Origin: Bradyrhizobium_A sp052115025 | Lineage (GTDB): Bacteria; Pseudomonadota; Alphaproteobacteria; Rhizobiales; Xanthobacteraceae | DNA length: 64,000 nucleotides | Reading direction: 5' to 3' | Assembly: GCF_052115025.1 (NCBI RefSeq) | Contig: NZ_JBFRFW010000008.1 | Location: 219,068 to 283,067 of the forward strand | Shown: positions 15,813-24,671 of the stretch, piece after piece | Position numbering within the stretch: the first letter of the stretch is position 1 | How the letters are laid out: the number at the start of each line of letters is the position of its first letter | Notes under the pieces: generated by a model | The model's input: only the letters and a program-made list of their open reading frames with translations | Told to the model about the DNA's origin: nothing | Databases searched by the model: none | Made by a program: the position numbers and the translations under genes

Positions 15813-18316
15813 GCCAGACCGCTCGCGCTTTTCACTTTGAGACCCTCCGGCCGTTGCAGGAAGTAGCGCGACGCGATGGCGTCGGCAAACCGCATCAGGG
15901 TCTGCTCGAACGCCAGCACCGACGACGGCTCGATGTCGTCGGCCGCGGCGCTGGCGATCTCGCCGGCGAACAGATCGATGAAGCGCTTGGGCTCCTCGGG
16001 AATGCCGTCGTCGTTCAGCGTCGGCAGCGTGTCGATGTGGTCACGCAGCTGGCTGATCTGGAAGCTGACCGAACGCGGATTGTAGGGGTCGAGCAGCGCC
16101 ATGTCGCGCACCGGCGCCAGCGCCACGCCGATCAGGTAGCGCGAGCGGTAGGTGATCTGGGAGTCGATCAGGTCGAGCAGGATGTCGAGATCGTCAGCGC
16201 TGGCGTTGTCGCCAGCGAAGCTGCGCACCATGCGGCAGGTGTTGATGGCGCGCTCGACCCGGCGGCCGATGTCGAGGAAGCGCCAGCCGGCGACGCGGTT
16301 GAAGTTCTCCTGCACGAGGCCCGAGATCGCCGCCAGCGTCACCAGCGCGCGGTCGGCCGCCTCATAAGCCTCCGCTTCGGTGGCAAGATCCGCGGTCTTC
16401 AGCTGCAGCTGGGTTTCCAGTGCCCCCAGCAGCTTCCAGCTGTCCACTGACAGCCGCTCGCGGATCACGGACGCCGCGCCGTAGGCCATGCGCACACTGC
16501 ACAGCACTGAGCCATACTGCGTCTCCGAGCCGAGTGCGGTGGCGATGGTCGCGAGCGTGCGCGGCGCCGCCTGCTCCGCCGGCACCGCGCCCCAGGCCAG
16601 CAACAGCCCGGCAAGGCGTTGCAGCGAATCCGCCGCGACACCGGAGGCAAGATCGATGTCGACGCTCCGCGCGCACAGGCAGCGCACGATGCGCAAGGTC
16701 GCCTCTGCCCGTTCGAGATAGCGGCCGAACCAGAACAGGTTGTCGGCGGCGCGGCTCGGCAGATTGCCGAGGATGCGGCGAATGTTGACGTTCTCCTTCG
16801 ACGGCAGCAGCGTCTCGACCGGCACCGGGTTCTGCGACAGCACCCAGACGTCGGCGGACTGCACGCCGTCGCCCATACTGACCGCGCGCGCGTCAGCCTT
16901 GTCGGAGATCAGGCAGAAGCCGCCGGGCATCACCTGCCAGCCGTCCGGCGTCGCGGCGGCGAACACCCGCAGCACGAACGGTCGTGGCACCAGCTTGCCG
17001 TCCTCAAACACCGGCGCCGTCGACAGCCGCACCACCTCCTGGCCGACATAATCGAGCCCGCGCGCCGCGATCGCCGCCTTGACCTTTGCAGCCGCTGCAG
17101 GCGCGAGGTCCGCGCCCAGCAGGTTACGCTCCGCAAAACCGGGCACGCGATCCTCGAACGCGCCGGCGATCGACAGCGTGTCGAAGCCGCCGAGCACCCG
17201 CTCGCGCGCCTCTCGCTGCCCGCACCACCACGTCGCGATGTTCGGCAGCGCCAGTTCCTCGCCGGTGAGATGCTTGGCGATACGCGGCATGAAGCTGAGC
17301 AGCGCCCGCGACTCGATGAAGCCGGCGCCGGGCATGTTGGCGACGACGACGCTGCCGCTGCGGATCGCCGAGATCAGCTGCGGCACGCCGAGCCGCGACG
17401 CGCCGTTCAATTCGAGCGGGTCGATATAATCCGCGTCCACCCGCCGCCACAGCACGTCGGCGCGCTTCAGCCCGGCAATGGTGCGGACATGCACCCTGCC
17501 GTCGTGCACCACGAGGTCGTCGCCCTCGACCAGCAGGAAGCCGAGATAGCGGGCGAGATACGACTGCTCGGAATAGGTCTGGCTGTAGGGGCCCGGCGTC
17601 ATCAGGCAGATGCGCGGCTCCGCGCGGCCGGCCTGCGCCGCGAGTCCGCTGCGGAAGGCGCGGAAGAACGGCGCCAGCCGCTGCACATTCATGCCGGCAT
17701 AGGTGGTGTGATAGGCGCGCGAGATCGCGAGGCGGTTCTCCAGCGCGTAGCCCGCGCCCGAGGGCGCCTGGGCACGATCATTCAGCACCCACCAGCGGCC
17801 GTCGGGGCCGCGGCCGATGTCGGCGGCGTAGAGATGCAGCCAGCGTCCGCCCGGCGGTTTCACGCCGGCGAGCGGCCGCAGATATTCCTTGCTGCCCGCC
17901 ACCGCCGCCGCCGGCAGCACGCCGTCGGCCACCAGCTTCGCCGGCCCATAGACATCGGCGAGCAGCGCCTCGAACATCGACGCGCGCTGCACGATGCCGG
18001 CCGAGATGGCCTGCCAGTCGCTCTCGTCGATGACCAGCGGCAGGCTGCTGACCGGCCAGTTACGCTCCTTGGCCTCGTCGCCTACGCGATAGGAGATGCC
18101 GAGATCGCGGATGTGGCGCCGCGCCACCGCCAGCGAGCGCTCCATGTCGTTGGCGGAGAGATAATCGAGCAGCCTGCGCCAGTGCGGCCTGGGCTGGCCG
18201 TCGGCGCCGATGAATTCATCGGGAATGCCGGGCAGCGGCGCATAGTCCGCGTAGGACGCAGCCCAGTCCTCCTCGAACGAGGCGGCGGCGGCCTTGCTGC
18301 CTGCAGCGGGATTCAT
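15809..18316 (-). CDS. Circularly permuted ATP-grasp plus alpha-E domain fusion
   Basis: An 835-residue fusion. Residues about 30-490 are a circularly permuted ATP-grasp ligase (DUF404/DUF407 type), with recognisable GRWWVLNDRAQAPSGAGYAL, RICLMTPGPYSQTYSEQSYL and the C-terminal PRPFVLRVFAAATPDGW. Residues about 515-820 are an alpha-E domain with the eponymous motif NLFWFGRYLERAEATLR. The ATP-grasp half should activate a carboxylate by phosphorylation and join it to an amine. In many genomes these two domains are separate neighbouring genes, and here they are fused. Substrates are unknown. It lies 15 bp downstream of the DUF2126 gene. Confidence 0.88.
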   Translation of the reverse strand: MNPAAGSKAAAASFEEDWAASYADYAPLPGIPDEFIGADGQPRPHWRRLLDYLSANDMERSLAVARRHIRDLGISYRVGDEAKERNWPVSSLPLVIDESDWQAISAGIVQRASMFEALLADVYGPAKLVADGVLPAAAVAGSKEYLRPLAGVKPPGGRWLHLYAADIGRGPDGRWWVLNDRAQAPSGAGYALENRLAISRAYHTTYAGMNVQRLAPFFRAFRSGLAAQAGRAEPRICLMTPGPYSQTYSEQSYLARYLGFLLVEGDDLVVHDGRVHVRTIAGLKRADVLWRRVDADYIDPLELNGASRLGVPQLISAIRSGSVVVANMPGAGFIESRALLSFMPRIAKHLTGEELALPNIATWWCGQREARERVLGGFDTLSIAGAFEDRVPGFAERNLLGADLAPAAAAKVKAAIAARGLDYVGQEVVRLSTAPVFEDGKLVPRPFVLRVFAAATPDGWQVMPGGFCLISDKADARAVSMGDGVQSADVWVLSQNPVPVETLLPSKENVNIRRILGNLPSRAADNLFWFGRYLERAEATLRIVRCLCARSVDIDLASGVAADSLQRLAGLLLAWGAVPAEQAAPRTLATIATALGSETQYGSVLCSVRMAYGAASVIRERLSVDSWKLLGALETQLQLKTADLATEAEAYEAADRALVTLAAISGLVQENFNRVAGWRFLDIGRRVERAINTCRMVRSFAGDNASADDLDILLDLIDSQITYRSRYLIGVALAPVRDMALLDPYNPRSVSFQISQLRDHIDTLPTLNDDGIPEEPKRFIDLFAGEIASAAADDIEPSSVLAFEQTLMRFADAIASRYFLQRPEGLKVKSASGLA

Positions 18317-18331
18317 GGGTCGGGTCCGGGC

Positions 18332-21300
18332 TCACCAATCGACGCGTCGCCGGAGGTCGAGCGTCAGCGGAAACTCCCCGCTCGGCTCCAGCGGTGGGGA
18401 ATCGACGGGGCCACCAGTATGGCCGTGATCCTGAAACCGCGCCAGTCGCCGCGCCTGGGCCTCATAGGAATTGACCGGGAAGGTCTCGTAGTTGCGACCA
18501 CCCGGATGGGCGACATGATAGACGCAACCACCGAGCGAGCGCGCGTTCCAGCTATCGATCAGGTCGAACGTCAGCGGCGCCTGCACCGGAATGGCCGGAT
18601 GCAGCCCGGTGGGGGGCTGCCAGGCCTTGAAGCGCACGCCCGCCGCCGCCTCGCCCGATACCCCGGTCGAGGTCATCGGCAGGCGGCGGCCATTGCAGGT
18701 GACGACATGGCGGCCGGGCACGAATCCGGTGGCCTTGAGCTGCAGCCGCTCCACCGAGGAATCGACGAAGCGCACGGTGCCACCACCCACGCCCTCCTCG
18801 CCGAGCACATGCCAGGGCTCGAGCGCCTGGCTCAGTTCGAGGCGCACGCCGCCATATTCGACCGTGCCATAGAACGGGAAGCGGAATTCGCGCTGTGCCT
18901 CGAACCAGGCGGGATCGAAAGGGTAACCGGCGCCGCGCAGGTCGGCGAGGATGTCGAGGAAATCCGCCCAGACGAAATGCGGCAGCATGAAGCGGTCATG
19001 CAGCGCCGTGCCCCAGCGCACCAGCCCCCCGCTCAGCGGCGCGCGCCAGAACCAGGCGATCAGCGCGCGCAGCAGCAGCTGCTGCGCGAGGCTCATGCGT
19101 GCATCCGGCGGCATCTCGAACGAGCGGAATTCGATCAGGCCGAGCCGCCCCGTCGGACCATCTGGCGAGTACAGCTTGTCGATACAGATCTCGGCGCGAT
19201 GGGTATTGCCGGTGACATCGGTCAACAGATTACGGAACAGGCGATCGACCAGCCATAGCGGAATCTGTCCTGTGCCGGGATCGGGCACCTGCGCCAGCGC
19301 GATCTCGAGTTCATACAGGCTGTCCAGACGAGCCTCGTCGATGCGCGGCGCCTGGCTGGTCGGACCGACGAACAGGCCGGCAAAGAGATAAGACAGCGAC
19401 GGGTGGCGCTGCCAGTAGATGAGGAGGCTGCGAAGCAGGTCTGGCCGGCGCAGGAACGGCGAATCCTGCGGCGTCGCGCCGCCGAGCACCACATGATTGC
19501 CGCCGCCGGTGCCGACATGACGGCCGTCGATCATGTACTTGTCGGTGCCGAGCCGGCACTGCCGCGCCTCCTCATAGACGCCAGCCGTGGTCGCGACCGC
19601 ATCGTGCCAGCTCTCCGCCGGGTGGACGTTGACCTCGATCACGCCCGGATCCGGCGTGACCTTGATGACGTTGAGCCGCGGATCGACCGGCGGCGGATAG
19701 CCTTCGATATGCACGGGCAGGCCGGTCTCGCGCGCGGCGCGCTCGATCACCGCAATGAGCGCCAGATAATCCTCCAGCCGCTCCACCGGTGGCATGAATA
19801 CACAGAGAATGCCGTTGCGCGGCTCGACCGACAGTGCCGTGCGCACGACGCCGCCGATATCGGCGCCACCGATTGGCGACGGCGCGTGCACGACACCGGA
19901 TGCGCGCGGCGGCATCTGGGTCTGCAGCTTTGCCAGTTCGTCCGGTGTCGGCAGCGGCGGCAATTGCTGTGTCGGGTCCTGCGGGTGGATGTAGGGATAA
20001 TCCGCGGCGGCGATCCATGGCAGCCCGCCGAGCGGCAGCCGCAGCCCGATCGGGGAATCGCCCGGCATCAGGAACAATCGGCCGCGCCGCAGCTGCCAGC
20101 GCTCGCTGCGCCAGCGCCAGTCGCGCGCCGCGGCGTTCCAGGCCTGCACCGGCAGCACATAGCCGGCCGGCTTCGACAGGCCGCGCTCGAAGGTGCGCAC
20201 CATGCGCGCACGGACTTCGGCATCCTCGATGCGCGGGTCAAGCGCGTCGACATTGACCGGCAACTCGCCTTCCCTGAGCAGCCAGTGCGCCGGATCCTCA
20301 TAGGCCGGCAGCACGTGATCCGCCGCGATGCCGAGATGGGATGCAATGCCGGTCGCAAGCTGCTCGGCCTGCTCTGCGGTCGCGCCGCGCGGACCGCCCT
20401 CGTCGGCGACCAGCGCCGGGTCGCTCCAGATCGGCACGCCGTCCTTGCGCCAGTACAGCGCGAACGCCCAGCGCGGCAGGCTCTCGCCCGGATACCACTT
20501 GCCCTGGCCGTAGTGCAGAAAACCGTCGGGCGCGAAGCGGGCGCGCAGCCGCCGCGCGAGATCGTCGGCGAACTGCCGCTTGGTCGGACCGACCGCGGCG
20601 GTGTTCCACTCGGCGGCCTGGAAATCATCCACCGCGACGAATGTCGGCTCGCCGCCCATGGTCAGGCGCACGTCCTGGTCTTTGAGGTCACGATCGACGG
20701 CTTCGCCCAGCGCATCGAGCTGTGCCCACGCCGCGTCGGAGAACGGCCAGGTCACCCGCGGCGCCTCGTGCACCCGCGTCACGTTCATCTCGAAGCCGAA
20801 CGCGGTCTCGGCCGGCTCGGTCATGCCCGAGATCGGCGCCGCCGCGCGATAGTGGGGCGCAGCGAACAGCGGGATATGCCCCTCGCCGCACAACAGCCCC
20901 GAGGTGGCGTCGAAGCCGATCCAGCCGGCGCCGGGAATGTAGATTTCGGCCCAGGCATGCAGGTCGCAGAAATCGTGCTCGGTGCCCTTCGGCCCGTCGA
21001 GCGGATCGATATCGGCCTTGAGCTGGATCAGGTAGCCCGACACGAAGCGCGCGGCGAGGCCGAGATGGCGCGCGATCTGCACCAGCAGCCATGCCGAATC
21101 CCGGCATGATCCCGAGCCCAGCGTCAGCGTCTCCTCGGGCTCCTGGACGCCCGGCTCCATGCGGATGACGTAGCGGATGTCGCGCTGCAGCCGCGCATTG
21201 AGCTCGACGAGCAGATCGACAGTGCCGATATCACCCTTCGGCAGGCTCGCCAGCAGCGCGGCGAGCCGTGGCGCGGCTACCTCCGGCGTGCGATAGGCCG

Positions 21301-21643
21301 CGAGTTCACCGATCAGTTCCTCCGGATAGGTGAACGGGAAGCGCTCGGCAAACGGCTCGACGAAGAAGTCGAACGGATTGACCACCGACATGTCCGCGGT
21401 GAGGTCGACCTGGACCGCGAACTCCTCGGCCTTTTCGGGGAAAACCAGCCGCGCGAACCAGTTGCCGTGCGGATCCTGCTGCCAGTTGATGAAATGGTTC
21501 GATGGCGTGACCTTGAGCGAGTAGCTCCTGATCCTGGTGCGGCTGTGCGGGGCCGGACGCAACCGCACCACTTGAGGGCCAAGCGAGACCGGACGATCGT
21601 AACGATAGCGCGTCAGGTGATGCAGCGAGACAAGGATGGACAC
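18332..21643 (-). CDS. Large transglutaminase plus DUF2126 putative amidoligase
   Basis: An 1,103-residue protein. The N-terminal 290 residues are a transglutaminase-like domain with Cys in LGSGSCRDSAWLL, His in DLHAWAEIYI and Asp in GWIGFDATSG. The remaining 800 residues are DUF2126 (PF09899), described as a putative glutamine-synthetase-fold amidoligase, with segments such as DVRLTMGGEPTFV, WYPGESLPRWAFALYW and GTGGGNHVVLGG. GTG 21643 gives the usual family start (SILVSLHHLTRYRYDRP). An upstream TTG at 21649 would add two residues. No strong ribosome site is seen. It heads the three-gene operon and is divergent from the zinc peptidase. Confidence 0.88.
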   Translation of the reverse strand: MSILVSLHHLTRYRYDRPVSLGPQVVRLRPAPHSRTRIRSYSLKVTPSNHFINWQQDPHGNWFARLVFPEKAEEFAVQVDLTADMSVVNPFDFFVEPFAERFPFTYPEELIGELAAYRTPEVAAPRLAALLASLPKGDIGTVDLLVELNARLQRDIRYVIRMEPGVQEPEETLTLGSGSCRDSAWLLVQIARHLGLAARFVSGYLIQLKADIDPLDGPKGTEHDFCDLHAWAEIYIPGAGWIGFDATSGLLCGEGHIPLFAAPHYRAAAPISGMTEPAETAFGFEMNVTRVHEAPRVTWPFSDAAWAQLDALGEAVDRDLKDQDVRLTMGGEPTFVAVDDFQAAEWNTAAVGPTKRQFADDLARRLRARFAPDGFLHYGQGKWYPGESLPRWAFALYWRKDGVPIWSDPALVADEGGPRGATAEQAEQLATGIASHLGIAADHVLPAYEDPAHWLLREGELPVNVDALDPRIEDAEVRARMVRTFERGLSKPAGYVLPVQAWNAAARDWRWRSERWQLRRGRLFLMPGDSPIGLRLPLGGLPWIAAADYPYIHPQDPTQQLPPLPTPDELAKLQTQMPPRASGVVHAPSPIGGADIGGVVRTALSVEPRNGILCVFMPPVERLEDYLALIAVIERAARETGLPVHIEGYPPPVDPRLNVIKVTPDPGVIEVNVHPAESWHDAVATTAGVYEEARQCRLGTDKYMIDGRHVGTGGGNHVVLGGATPQDSPFLRRPDLLRSLLIYWQRHPSLSYLFAGLFVGPTSQAPRIDEARLDSLYELEIALAQVPDPGTGQIPLWLVDRLFRNLLTDVTGNTHRAEICIDKLYSPDGPTGRLGLIEFRSFEMPPDARMSLAQQLLLRALIAWFWRAPLSGGLVRWGTALHDRFMLPHFVWADFLDILADLRGAGYPFDPAWFEAQREFRFPFYGTVEYGGVRLELSQALEPWHVLGEEGVGGGTVRFVDSSVERLQLKATGFVPGRHVVTCNGRRLPMTSTGVSGEAAAGVRFKAWQPPTGLHPAIPVQAPLTFDLIDSWNARSLGGCVYHVAHPGGRNYETFPVNSYEAQARRLARFQDHGHTGGPVDSPPLEPSGEFPLTLDLRRRVDW

Positions 21644-21898
21644 GATCAAATGGTCCCGCGTTGTGAGCGTCGCCCGCCAGAGTTGAGCGCCGATCCGCCC
21701 CTGTCAATGCCGGGAAGATGACAATACCAGCTAATTCATTGAAATTGCCGGCCTTTGCAGCAAATTGCCCAGAAAGCGGCCAGCGGACGCCGCCGTTCGC
21801 GGCAGTGTGAGGTCAAGCGTGGAACCGGACGCCGGTTGCCTCATTGTTACGGGCTGCGGCGAACCGGTCCGCCGCAGCGGACGAACGCGGGCGGTGCC

Positions 21899-23014
21899 AT
21901 GAGACTGTTCAAGTGCGCGGTCTGCGCCCAGCTCCTCTATTTCGAAACCACGCGCTGCGACACCTGCGGCCATGTGCTCGGCTATGAGCATGAACAGAAC
22001 CGGCTGCTGGCGCTGGAGACGGAGGATGAAGGCGCGCACGCGACCTGGCGCACGGCACCGCCGTCCGAGGCGCGCTATCGCTTCTGCAGCAATGCCGCCT
22101 ACGGCGTATGCAACTGGCTGATCGACGCCGCATCCGCCGACGCCTTCTGCCTCGCCTGCCGGCACAACGGCATTATCCCCGACCTCTCGCAACCGCCGAA
22201 CGCCGTCAACTGGCAACGGATCGAAATTGCCAAGCACCGCCTGCTCTACACGCTGCTCCGCCTGCAGCTGCCGCTGCAGACACGCGCTGAAGATCCCGAA
22301 GGCCTGCTGTTCAATTTTCTCGCCGACTCGCCGTTCGATCCCAACGCGCGGGTGATGACCGGCCATGACAGCGGGCTGATCACGCTCGCCATCGCGGAAG
22401 CCGACGACGCCGAGCGCGAACGGCGGCGCTCGCTGATGGGCGAACCCTACCGCACCCTGCTCGGCCATTTCCGCCATGAGACGGGGCATTATTTCTGGGA
22501 TCGCTTGGTACGGGACCGCAACGATCTGGATGCGTTCCGCGCCGTGTTCGGCGACGACACACGCAGCTATCCCGATGCGCTGCAGGCTTATTACAGCGAA
22601 GGCCCACCGACGGACTGGCAAGCACATTTCGTCAGCGCCTATGCCAGCGCCCATCCCTGGGAAGACTTCGCCGAAACCTGGGCGCACTACCTGCACATCA
22701 TCGACACCATGGAGATGGCGCGTGCCTTCAACCTGCGCGTCGAGCCGCGCATCGACGACAGCGGCCAGCTCGAGGCGACGATCGATTTCAACCCCTACAA
22801 GATCGCATCGTTCCAGACCATCGTCGACGGCTGGCTGCCGGTGTCGTTCGCCATGAACAACATCAACCGCTGCATGGGCCAGCCCGACCTCTATCCCTTC
22901 ATCCTGTCGCCCGAGGTGATCGGCAAGCTCAGCTTCATCCACGATCTGGTGCGGGAAAAGCCGGCGACGCCAGCCGAAGCCGCGCCCGTTCCGGCCGCGG
23001 CCACCTCAGGTTGA
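21899..23014 (+). CDS. Zinc-ribbon putative zinc metallopeptidase of amidoligase cluster
   Basis: A 371-residue protein. The N-terminus is a zinc ribbon (CAVCAQLLYFE and CDTCGHVLGYE, with a further CLACR near residue 85). The rest is a predicted metallopeptidase domain with the zinc motif HETGH in GHFRHETGHYFWD and downstream EDFAETWAHYLHI that may supply a third ligand. This corresponds to the zinc-ribbon_6/Peptidase_Mx architecture. No signal peptide is visible, so it is probably cytoplasmic. It is divergent from the DUF2126 operon across 255 bp and belongs to the same conserved neighbourhood. Confidence 0.85.
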   Translation: MRLFKCAVCAQLLYFETTRCDTCGHVLGYEHEQNRLLALETEDEGAHATWRTAPPSEARYRFCSNAAYGVCNWLIDAASADAFCLACRHNGIIPDLSQPPNAVNWQRIEIAKHRLLYTLLRLQLPLQTRAEDPEGLLFNFLADSPFDPNARVMTGHDSGLITLAIAEADDAERERRRSLMGEPYRTLLGHFRHETGHYFWDRLVRDRNDLDAFRAVFGDDTRSYPDALQAYYSEGPPTDWQAHFVSAYASAHPWEDFAETWAHYLHIIDTMEMARAFNLRVEPRIDDSGQLEATIDFNPYKIASFQTIVDGWLPVSFAMNNINRCMGQPDLYPFILSPEVIGKLSFIHDLVREKPATPAEAAPVPAAATSG

Positions 23015-23128
23015 ACGATCCGCCGGCGCCGGTCCGCCTCCGTCATGCGCATGCAAATTTGACGGTTCTCAAGACTGAAAACGTTGCTAGCATCACCGCG
23101 AGGTCAATCTCGACAAGAAGGATGCCCG

Positions 23129-24562
23129 GTGGGGACACATCAAGAGCTTCTGCAGGCCACGGCCTGCGATATCGTCGATCGTCTGCGCGGCAACGACATC
23201 ACGACTCACGATCTGCTCGATGCGCTGGAAGCGCGGATCAGCGAGGTGGACAGCAAGGTCAACGCGCTGCCGACCCTGTGCTTTGATCGCGCTCGTTCAA
23301 AAGCAAGTGCACTTTCCGGCAAGCCCGCCGAGGCGCGCGGCTTGCTCGCCGGCCTTCCCGTTCCGATCAAGGATCTCACCGAAGTCGAAGGCGTGCTGAC
23401 CACCCACGGCTCACCGATCTTCCGCAACAACATCCCGGCCAGGTCCGACATTCTCGTCCAGCATCTCGAAGCCGCCGGCGCCGTGGTCTACGCCAAATCG
23501 AACACCCCGGAGTTCGGCGCCGGCGCCAACACCTTCAACGAGGTGTTCGGCGCCACGCGCAATCCCTGGGATCTCACGCGCTCTGCGGCCGGTTCGTCCG
23601 GCGGCGCCGCGGCCGCGCTCGCCTCCGGCACGGCATGGGTGGCGCATGGTTCGGACATGGGGGGGTCGCTGCGCAATCCGGCGAGCTTCTGCGGTGTGGT
23701 CGGCTTGCGACCGAGCATCGGCCGTGTCGCCCATACCCCGGCTCCCAAGATCGACAGCACCCTTGGCGTGCAGGGGCCGATGGCGCGCAACATCGAGGAC
23801 GTGGCGCTGCTGCTCGACGCCATGAGCGGCGAGGAGCCCACCGACCCGCTGTCGCTGCCGCGACTGCCGAACTCGTTCCTGGCCGCGGCGCGCTCCGGCC
23901 GCCGCCCGCGCAAGGTCGCCTACTCGCNCGACCTCGGCATCACCCCGGTCGATCCGGAAGTCGCCGCGCTCACCCGGCAGGCGGCACAGAAGCTTGCCGA
24001 CATCGGCGTCATCGTCGAGGAAGCCCACCCCGATCTGCGCGAAGCCCATGACTGCTTCCAGACACTGCGCGCGTTCGATTTCGCGATCGGCATGGCGAAA
24101 CTGCTGCGTGAGCACCGCGACCTGCTCAAGCCCGAAGTGATCTGGAATATCGAGAAGGGACTGCAGCTCACCGTCGAGCAGATCGAGAAGGCCGAAGGCC
24201 AGCGCGTCGCGCTCGTGGCGCGCGCTCACGCCTTCTTCCAGACCTATGATCTGCTGCTTGCGCCTGCGACCATCGTGCCCGCCTTCCCGGTCGAGCAGCG
24301 CTACCTCACCGAGTGCGCCGGCAAGACCTTCGACAATTATGTCGAATGGCTCGCCATCGTCTACGCCATCACGCTGTCATGCAGCCCGGCGCTGTCGATG
24401 CCCTGCGGCTTCACCGCAAGCGGACTGCCGGTCGGCCTGCAGGTGATCGCGGCGCCGCGTGCCGAAGCGCAGTTGCTGGCAGGCGCCAAGGTGATCGAGG
24501 ATCTGCTCGGCCTGCGCGGCATCACGCCGATCGATCCTCGGGCCGCGGCCCGCGTCGCCTGA
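23129..24562 (+). CDS. Amidase signature-family hydrolase
   Basis: A 477-residue amidase with the Ser-cisSer-Lys triad at K81 (GLPVPIKDLTE), S156 (SAAGSSGG) and S180 (HGSDMGGSLRNPAS). The spacings are identical to those of fatty acid amide hydrolase. It hydrolyses an amide in the cytoplasm, with substrate unknown. GTG 23129 is chosen because AAGAAGGA lies 6 bp upstream. Codon 267 contains an undetermined base (N at 23928, CNC), so the residue could be Leu, Pro, His or Arg. A terminator follows. Its neighbours are peptide-transport and peptidase genes, so it may act on imported amides or peptide amides (inference). Confidence 0.9.
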   Translation: MGTHQELLQATACDIVDRLRGNDITTHDLLDALEARISEVDSKVNALPTLCFDRARSKASALSGKPAEARGLLAGLPVPIKDLTEVEGVLTTHGSPIFRNNIPARSDILVQHLEAAGAVVYAKSNTPEFGAGANTFNEVFGATRNPWDLTRSAAGSSGGAAAALASGTAWVAHGSDMGGSLRNPASFCGVVGLRPSIGRVAHTPAPKIDSTLGVQGPMARNIEDVALLLDAMSGEEPTDPLSLPRLPNSFLAAARSGRRPRKVAYSXDLGITPVDPEVAALTRQAAQKLADIGVIVEEAHPDLREAHDCFQTLRAFDFAIGMAKLLREHRDLLKPEVIWNIEKGLQLTVEQIEKAEGQRVALVARAHAFFQTYDLLLAPATIVPAFPVEQRYLTECAGKTFDNYVEWLAIVYAITLSCSPALSMPCGFTASGLPVGLQVIAAPRAEAQLLAGAKVIEDLLGLRGITPIDPRAAARVA

Positions 24563-24614
24563 CGACGCCAAGGTGCTGCCAGTCCGCCGCACACTGAAAG
24601 CCGCACACTGAAGA

Positions 24615-24650
24615 CCGCGGGATGAGATCACGCTCATCCCGCGGTTTTTT
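24615..24650 (+). terminator. Rho-independent terminator after the amidase gene
   Basis: A perfect 12-bp stem CCGCGGGATGAG / CTCATCCCGCGG with loop ATCACG is followed by six T. A 12-base direct repeat CCGCACACTGAA (24587-24598 and 24601-24612) lies just upstream. Confidence 0.93.
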
Positions 24651-24671
24651 GCTGATCGGGCGAAGTCCGGC

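Noticed and set aside
16619..19258. Long plus-strand open frame antisense to the ATP-grasp and DUF2126 genes
   Set aside because: Arg/His/Ala-rich translation typical of the opposite frame of GC-rich coding DNA. The minus-strand proteins carry clear motifs.
21643..21649. TTG 21649 as start of the DUF2126 gene
   Set aside because: GTG 21643 gives the usual family N-terminus and no ribosome site favours the TTG.
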